Of a stretch of DNA of 40,894 nucleotides, positions 37,875 to 40,894 are shown piece after piece. The stretch is from an uncultured OCS116 cluster bacterium (GTDB taxonomy: Bacteria > Pseudomonadota > Alphaproteobacteria > Rhizobiales > TMED25). The position numbers were made by a program, and so were the translations under genes. Under the pieces are notes generated by a model. It was given only the letters and a program-made list of their open reading frames with translations, did not search any database and was not told the origin of the DNA. Location of the stretch: positions 1 through 40,894 of the forward strand of contig CACBED010000003.1 of the NCBI GenBank assembly GCA_902538185.1, in the 5' to 3' direction. Numbering within the stretch: the stretch's first letter is position 1; each line of letters begins with the position of its first letter.

Positions 37875-39062
37875 TTAATCTATAAAGTGCTTTGAAAGTT
37901 TTAGACCTTGCGATTGATATGTAGAACCAATATCCACACCATATAGTTTTGATGGTGTTTCTGCAAGTTTTTCATATTTCAATCTTGCTATAATTTGCCT
38001 GTCCTCAATATAGAATGGCACATCTAAGCTTCTAACCTCAAGCACCCCCTTACTGGCTCTCGATAAATCGTTCGTATCTCCAAAGCCGGGGTCAAAAAAA
38101 CCTGCATAATGAACTCGTAATTCGCCCATCGTTGGGTCTATGGGAACCATTTCAGCAGCATATTCTGGAGGTATCCTGACGAATTCGCTTGATGCAAGAA
38201 TATAAAATTCATTTGGGTCCAAAACCAACCTTTTTTTTTCAGTTTCATGAATTGGATCCCAATATTCACTCACTTTATAATGACCAATTTTGTCTACATC
38301 TATAGGGGCTGTATAGTGCTTTGCTTTGAAACCAATTAAGCCATTGTGCGAGCTTAAAGATACGCCTAATTGTAGTCCGTCTGCGATCCTAGCTTCACCA
38401 TTGACCAGTCCAAAGCCACCCGAAATTTTTGATAGCTTATTGTGCAATCTTTTTAGGTCCCGGTCTGAGATAATTGACCTTTGTTGTTCAGATTGTGTCG
38501 AACTTTTTCTTATAAAACGTAATTGGCTGAGACGTGAATTTTCGTGTATCATTATAGAATATTTATGCGGCGATATTTCAGCATACAGTGCGCCTGCATA
38601 CCCAATCGGAATTTTATCAAATGACTGTGTATAGTCAGCAATCACTCGCGTAAAAACATCTAACCGACCCGTCGAACTCTTTGGGTTAGCGATTGCCCAT
38701 ATACTCTCAGGAAGCTCAAGGAATTCTTTTAGCTCGACAAGATAAACACAGTTCCGCTCAAGAACCGCTCCATCTTCAATACTGAATTCATGGTCGATGA
38801 GATCCGTTGCGCATTCTAAAACTTTCTTATTCTCGCTTGGGATAAAACTTGCTCTAATACGATATGCTTTTTTACCAAGGCGCAAGTCTAGACTTGCGGG
38901 CTGGATTTGTTGATCAGTAATTTCGTCCAAAGACTGTATTTTTTTTCTTGCTAAAAGTTTCTTGATCAGGCTATCAGGCAAAATACCACTAGCACCCGTC
39001 AAATTTAGATTTTTGTTTTCTTCCGGGTTTGTTTGCTGTATATTTGCGCTCAGTAGATTCAT
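37875..39062 (-). CDS. dcd: 2'-deoxycytidine 5'-triphosphate deaminase (long alphaproteobacterial type)
   Basis: SGILPDSLIKKLL...QIQPASLDLRLGKKAYRI; NPKSSTGRLDVFTRVIAD; second lobe LVLDPNEFYILASSEFVRIPPEYAAEMVPIDPTMGELRVHYAGFFDPGFGD. Likely start MNLLSANIQQ at 39062 rather than 39107. Confidence 0.92.
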   Translation of the reverse strand: MNLLSANIQQTNPEENKNLNLTGASGILPDSLIKKLLARKKIQSLDEITDQQIQPASLDLRLGKKAYRIRASFIPSENKKVLECATDLIDHEFSIEDGAVLERNCVYLVELKEFLELPESIWAIANPKSSTGRLDVFTRVIADYTQSFDKIPIGYAGALYAEISPHKYSIMIHENSRLSQLRFIRKSSTQSEQQRSIISDRDLKRLHNKLSKISGGFGLVNGEARIADGLQLGVSLSSHNGLIGFKAKHYTAPIDVDKIGHYKVSEYWDPIHETEKKRLVLDPNEFYILASSEFVRIPPEYAAEMVPIDPTMGELRVHYAGFFDPGFGDTNDLSRASKGVLEVRSLDVPFYIEDRQIIARLKYEKLAETPSKLYGVDIGSTYQSQGLKLSKHFID

Positions 39063-39212
39063 TTTTTCTATTTTATTATACATAAAAATGATTATATAAA
39101 TAGTCAATTATGTATGAATTAAACAAGATTCAATCTACTTTATAAACGCACGCATTAGATACAAAAGTTTAATAATATACAAAAAGAGTACTTAAATTAT
39201 TGCAAACGAAAA

Positions 39213-39231
39213 CTCAGTATTATTGGCTGAG
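39213..39231 (+). promoter_or_regulatory. Potential Shine-Dalgarno-sequestering hairpin upstream of metZ
   Basis: CTCAG (39213-39217) complementary to CTGAG (39227-39231), which overlaps the GAGG ribosome-binding site before the ATG at 39238. Confidence 0.3.
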
Positions 39232-39237
39232 GAAAAA

Positions 39238-40425
39238 ATGCCAAAAAATAGATCAAAAGACAAACATAATATACAGACAAAGCTTATCCATTCTGGTTCT
39301 CAGCGTTCACAAAATAATGAAACTTCTGAAGCTATATATCTTACTTCTGGATACATATATAATTCCGCCGAGGAAGCCGAGGCGAGATTCAAGGGCGAAA
39401 TAGATGGATATATTTACAGTAGGTACTCAAATCCAAATCTTACAATGCTAGAAAAGAAATTATGTGAAATGGAAGGTGCTGAAGCCGCTAGACTGACATC
39501 ATCTGGGATGGCTGCTGTATTTTGGGCAATCTTCACAAATGTGCAGTCGGGAGATCACATTGTCGCCGCAGACGCATTATTTGGTTCATGTTTGTCAATT
39601 TTGAAAGATATCCTTCCAAATTATGGGATAGAGGTAACAATTGTAAGGGCTAATAAAATTGACGAGTGGGAGAAATCAATAAAGAAAAATACCAAAGTAT
39701 TTTTCTTTGAAACTCCTACAAATCCAATGCTTGAAATAATTGATATTGAGAAACTATCTCAGATTGCAAAAGCAAATAACATCAAAGTGATCATTGATAA
39801 TGTCTTTGCTACACCTTTAAGACAAAGACCAATGGAATTTGGAGCTGATATCGTAATTTATTCTGCAACAAAGCATATTGACGGACAAGGTAGATGTTTG
39901 GGGGGTGTAATTTTGGGTGACTCTGAATTTATTGAAAATAAATTACATGACTATCTAAAGCATACTGGGCCAGCATTGAGCCCGTTTAATGCTTGGATAA
40001 TGATGAAAGGTCTGGAAACGCTCTCGTTAAGAACTGACAGGCAAATTGAAAGCGCAAAAAAAATTGCAGATTATTTGGTTGATCTAGCGAACGTCAAAGA
40101 AGTTATTTATCCGGGTCACAAATCCCATCCAGAATACAATATTGCTCAAAAACAAATGACCGGAGGCGGTCCTATTGTTACATTCAAAGTTGATGGCGGT
40201 AAAAAGGAAGCATTTGATTTCCTAAATAAACTTGACCTTATAAAGATATCTAACAACCTTGGTGATGCAAGGACTTTAATCACTCACCCAAAAACTACAA
40301 CGCATCGAAATTTATCAGATACTGAATGCATGAATTTGGGAATAACCGAAACTACATTAAGAATGTCTCTTGGTCTTGAAGATATTGATGATATTATGAT
40401 CGATATTGGTAAATCTATCAAATAA
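39238..40425 (+). CDS. metZ: O-succinylhomoserine sulfhydrylase
   Basis: YSRYSNPNLTMLEKKLCEMEGAEAARLTSSGMAAVFWAIF; FFETPTNPMLEIIDI; YSATKHIDGQGRCLGGVILG (PLP lysine). Next to dcd as in other alphaproteobacteria. Confidence 0.95.
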   Translation: MPKNRSKDKHNIQTKLIHSGSQRSQNNETSEAIYLTSGYIYNSAEEAEARFKGEIDGYIYSRYSNPNLTMLEKKLCEMEGAEAARLTSSGMAAVFWAIFTNVQSGDHIVAADALFGSCLSILKDILPNYGIEVTIVRANKIDEWEKSIKKNTKVFFFETPTNPMLEIIDIEKLSQIAKANNIKVIIDNVFATPLRQRPMEFGADIVIYSATKHIDGQGRCLGGVILGDSEFIENKLHDYLKHTGPALSPFNAWIMMKGLETLSLRTDRQIESAKKIADYLVDLANVKEVIYPGHKSHPEYNIAQKQMTGGGPIVTFKVDGGKKEAFDFLNKLDLIKISNNLGDARTLITHPKTTTHRNLSDTECMNLGITETTLRMSLGLEDIDDIMIDIGKSIK

Positions 40426-40442
40426 TACAGGTATAATACAGG

Positions 40443-40799
40443 ATGGGCGAAAAAAAGATTGATAAAAAATCAAATCAATATAATTCAAGACCAGTGGATT
40501 TGAGCAAAGATTGTGAACGAAATATACTACATAGAGACATGACGTGTTTTGCATATTTAGTATTTTCGGATAGGTTGATTTCTGTAAATGATAAACTTCA
40601 AATCACTACAGATTTGGAAAATGCATACGAAGCAGTCATTTTGTATGATACATATCAAATAGAAGATGGTTACGATACATTTATACTTCCATCGTTGTTA
40701 TATGGTATTAATATTGATAGCAAAGTTGAGACGAAAGAATATGAGATGAGTTTGTTAAATTCTACAGAATATCAGCAGCATATATTTACTGAGCTATAA
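40443..40799 (+). CDS. Hypothetical protein (118 aa), family not recognised
   Basis: Intact ORF collinear with metZ and trkH with short spacers. No motif I recognise. Confidence 0.65.
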   Translation: MGEKKIDKKSNQYNSRPVDLSKDCERNILHRDMTCFAYLVFSDRLISVNDKLQITTDLENAYEAVILYDTYQIEDGYDTFILPSLLYGINIDSKVETKEYEMSLLNSTEYQQHIFTEL

Positions 40800-40816
40800 A
40801 CCAAATCACAATAAGA

Positions 40817-40894
40817 ATGAGATTTTACCCAATCATAAAAATAATAGGAATATTCCTCATAATATTAGGAATATTTATGCTAATTCCTGCTTTA
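40817..40894 (+). CDS. trkH: TrkH-type potassium uptake protein, N-terminal fragment at right window edge
   Basis: MRFYPIIKIIGIFLIILGIFMLIPAL... resembles the first TM of TrkH. Open to the window end (26 codons). Confidence 0.55.
   Translation, partial: MRFYPIIKIIGIFLIILGIFMLIPAL

Noticed and set aside
39108-39237. SAM-II riboswitch upstream of metZ
   Set aside because: A TTAA...TATTGCAA stretch loosely recalls the SAM-II loop, but the required pseudoknot pairing with the 3' segment could not be built by hand. Kept only as an SD-sequestering hairpin.
1-40894. tRNA/rRNA genes, CRISPR arrays, IS elements or prophage
   Set aside because: No tRNA-like cloverleaf, regularly spaced repeats, transposase or phage proteins were recognised by eye. 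tRNAscan-SE and repeat finders would be needed to exclude them formally.

Overview
AT-rich, densely coded 40.9 kb chromosomal window, most likely from a marine-type alphaproteobacterium. The lineage call rests on DUF2794, the argG-rlmN-ialB order, class I LysRS, a ~400-aa two-lobed Dcd next to metZ, and an ECF sigma/ChrR pair. About 45 protein genes are supported, and no rRNA, tRNA, CRISPR array or transposase was seen. Housekeeping content: rplU (cut by left edge, missed by the ORF track), tatABC, folD, argG, rlmN, htpG, acnB, ccmABCD-ccmG (ccmD missed by the ORF track), pyrD, lysS (class I), dcd, metZ and trkH (cut by right edge). The two most interesting regions are: (1) 3.3-9.1 kb, an ECF sigma/ChrR-type zinc anti-sigma operon facing a cyclopropane/methyl-transfer lipid cluster (FAD amine-oxidase-like, DUF1365, CFA synthase-like, DUF2177), which is a candidate singlet-oxygen response and membrane-lipid (possibly furan fatty acid) module; and (2) 21.8-24.6 kb, an AcnB whose sequence looks Bacteroidetes-like, sitting next to ccmA where many alphaproteobacteria carry acnA, which suggests in-place displacement. 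Other points: an intrinsic terminator embedded in a convergent CDS, a two-gene ABC importer with no ATPase in cis, an uncharacterised NIPSNAP/cupin/SDR catabolic-looking cluster, and an orphan ORF between metZ and trkH. All names come from reading the translations by eye. No database search was run.
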